Below, one piece after another: positions 5,850-6,262 of a stretch of 6,262 nucleotides of DNA (the first letter of the stretch is position 1; every line of letters starts with the position of its first letter). Where the stretch lies: assembly GCA_026785785.1 (NCBI GenBank), contig JAJAZI010000224.1, forward strand, positions 1 through 6,262. Reading direction: 5' to 3'. Source of the DNA: Microbacteriaceae bacterium. Lineage in GTDB: Bacteria; Actinomycetota; Actinomycetes; Actinomycetales; Microbacteriaceae. Under the pieces are notes generated by a model. It had not been told where the DNA came from. It ran no database searches and saw nothing but the letters and a program-made list of their open reading frames with translations. The position numbers and the translations under genes are program-made.

Positions 5850-6262
5850 GTGAATGACGCAATCAAGGTAGACATCTGGTCCGACGTGCAGTGCCCCTGG
5901 TGCTACATCGGCAAGCGCAAGTTCGAGGCCGGAGTCGCCCAGTATGGCGGTGCTGTCGAGGTCGAGTATCACTCGTTCGAACTCGCTCCCGACACCCCGG
6001 TGGAATACGAGGGCACGCCGATCGAGTACCTCTGCGAGCGCAAGGGACTGCCTGTAACGCAGGTCGAGCAGATGCTCGCGCGGGTCACCGAGATCGCGGA
6101 AAGCGTCGACCTGCACTACGACTACGACTCCGTGCACCAGACCAACACGGTCAAGGCGCACGAGCTGCTGCACTTTGCGAAGGCGAAGGGCCGCCAGCTC
6201 GACATGAAGGAGCACCTGCTCAAGGCGTACTTCGTTGATGGCAAGCACGTGGGCCGCGTTCC
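5850..6262 (+). CDS. DsbA-family (FrnE-like) thiol-disulfide oxidoreductase, 3' partial
   Basis: The first 137 codons of a thioredoxin-fold protein are present; the gene runs off the window. IKVDIWSDVQCPWCYIGKRK puts the CPWC active-site pair at residues 15-18 just after the first strand, as in FrnE/2-hydroxychromene-isomerase-like DsbA proteins (COG2761 type). FELAPDTP, then a helical insert (IEYLCERKGLP...), HQTNTVKAHELLHFAK and LLKAYFVDGK follow in family order. No signal peptide is present, so it should act in the cytoplasm, as expected for FrnE-like members; its substrate is unknown. The GTG at 5850 is the best start because it directly precedes the first strand. The ATG at 5854 is out of frame and stops after five codons. 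A TTG at 5820 would add ten residues. The ribosome binding site is weak. A -10-like AATATT/TATTGC lies at 5816-5823. Confidence 0.88.
   Translation, partial: MNDAIKVDIWSDVQCPWCYIGKRKFEAGVAQYGGAVEVEYHSFELAPDTPVEYEGTPIEYLCERKGLPVTQVEQMLARVTEIAESVDLHYDYDSVHQTNTVKAHELLHFAKAKGRQLDMKEHLLKAYFVDGKHVGRV

Overview
The window looks like a chromosomal segment from a high-GC actinobacterium, most likely of the family Microbacteriaceae. The grounds are the GC content with strong G/C at third codon positions, the gene content and order (a probable recO end, then uppS, with glyS nearby, as in other Actinobacteria), a UppS that closely matches what I recall of the mycobacterial enzyme, and the very frequent hexamer GCATCC. 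The family-level call is inference from sequence style. All protein genes I can support lie on the + strand.

Layout. (1) 1-203 is the 3' end of an upstream gene, probably recO. Its C-terminal tail is encoded by a 45-bp tandem repeat (four full copies and a partial fifth). The last partial copy supplies the Shine-Dalgarno of the next gene, and the two genes overlap as ATGA. (2) 200-997 is uppS, a long-chain cis-prenyl diphosphate synthase that makes the lipid carrier for cell-wall assembly. (3) 998-1444 is non-coding and holds two copies of an 85-bp inverted-repeat element, a cluster of hairpins between them, and a probable promoter. (4) 1445-2500 is a Gfo/Idh/MocA-family NAD(P)-dependent oxidoreductase. 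(5) 2707-3783 is a class-V PLP-dependent aminotransferase-like enzyme. (6) 3784-4175 is non-coding, with a small hairpin, a 19-bp direct repeat, a third copy of the 85-bp element and the glyS promoter/RBS. (7) 4176-5561 is glyS, glycyl-tRNA synthetase, starting at GTG. (8) 5562-5849 is non-coding, with a GC-rich hairpin and a fourth copy of the element. (9) 5850 to the end is the N-terminal part of a DsbA/FrnE-like thiol oxidoreductase with a CPWC active site.

UppS and GlyRS are housekeeping functions (envelope lipid carrier, translation). The oxidoreductase and the PLP enzyme are separate metabolic genes, each apparently with its own promoter, and nothing in the sequence ties them to one pathway.

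The most notable signal is non-coding: four intergenic copies of an 85-bp element with imperfect inverted ends of the form GTCGGAAAYTCAGGA...TCCTGARTTTCCGAC. All are in gaps between genes and all appear to lie in the same orientation. I do not recognise it as a named family. The second is the 45-bp coding minisatellite that repeats a strong Shine-Dalgarno sequence five times just before uppS. I see no phage, insertion-sequence transposase, CRISPR array, tRNA or rRNA here.
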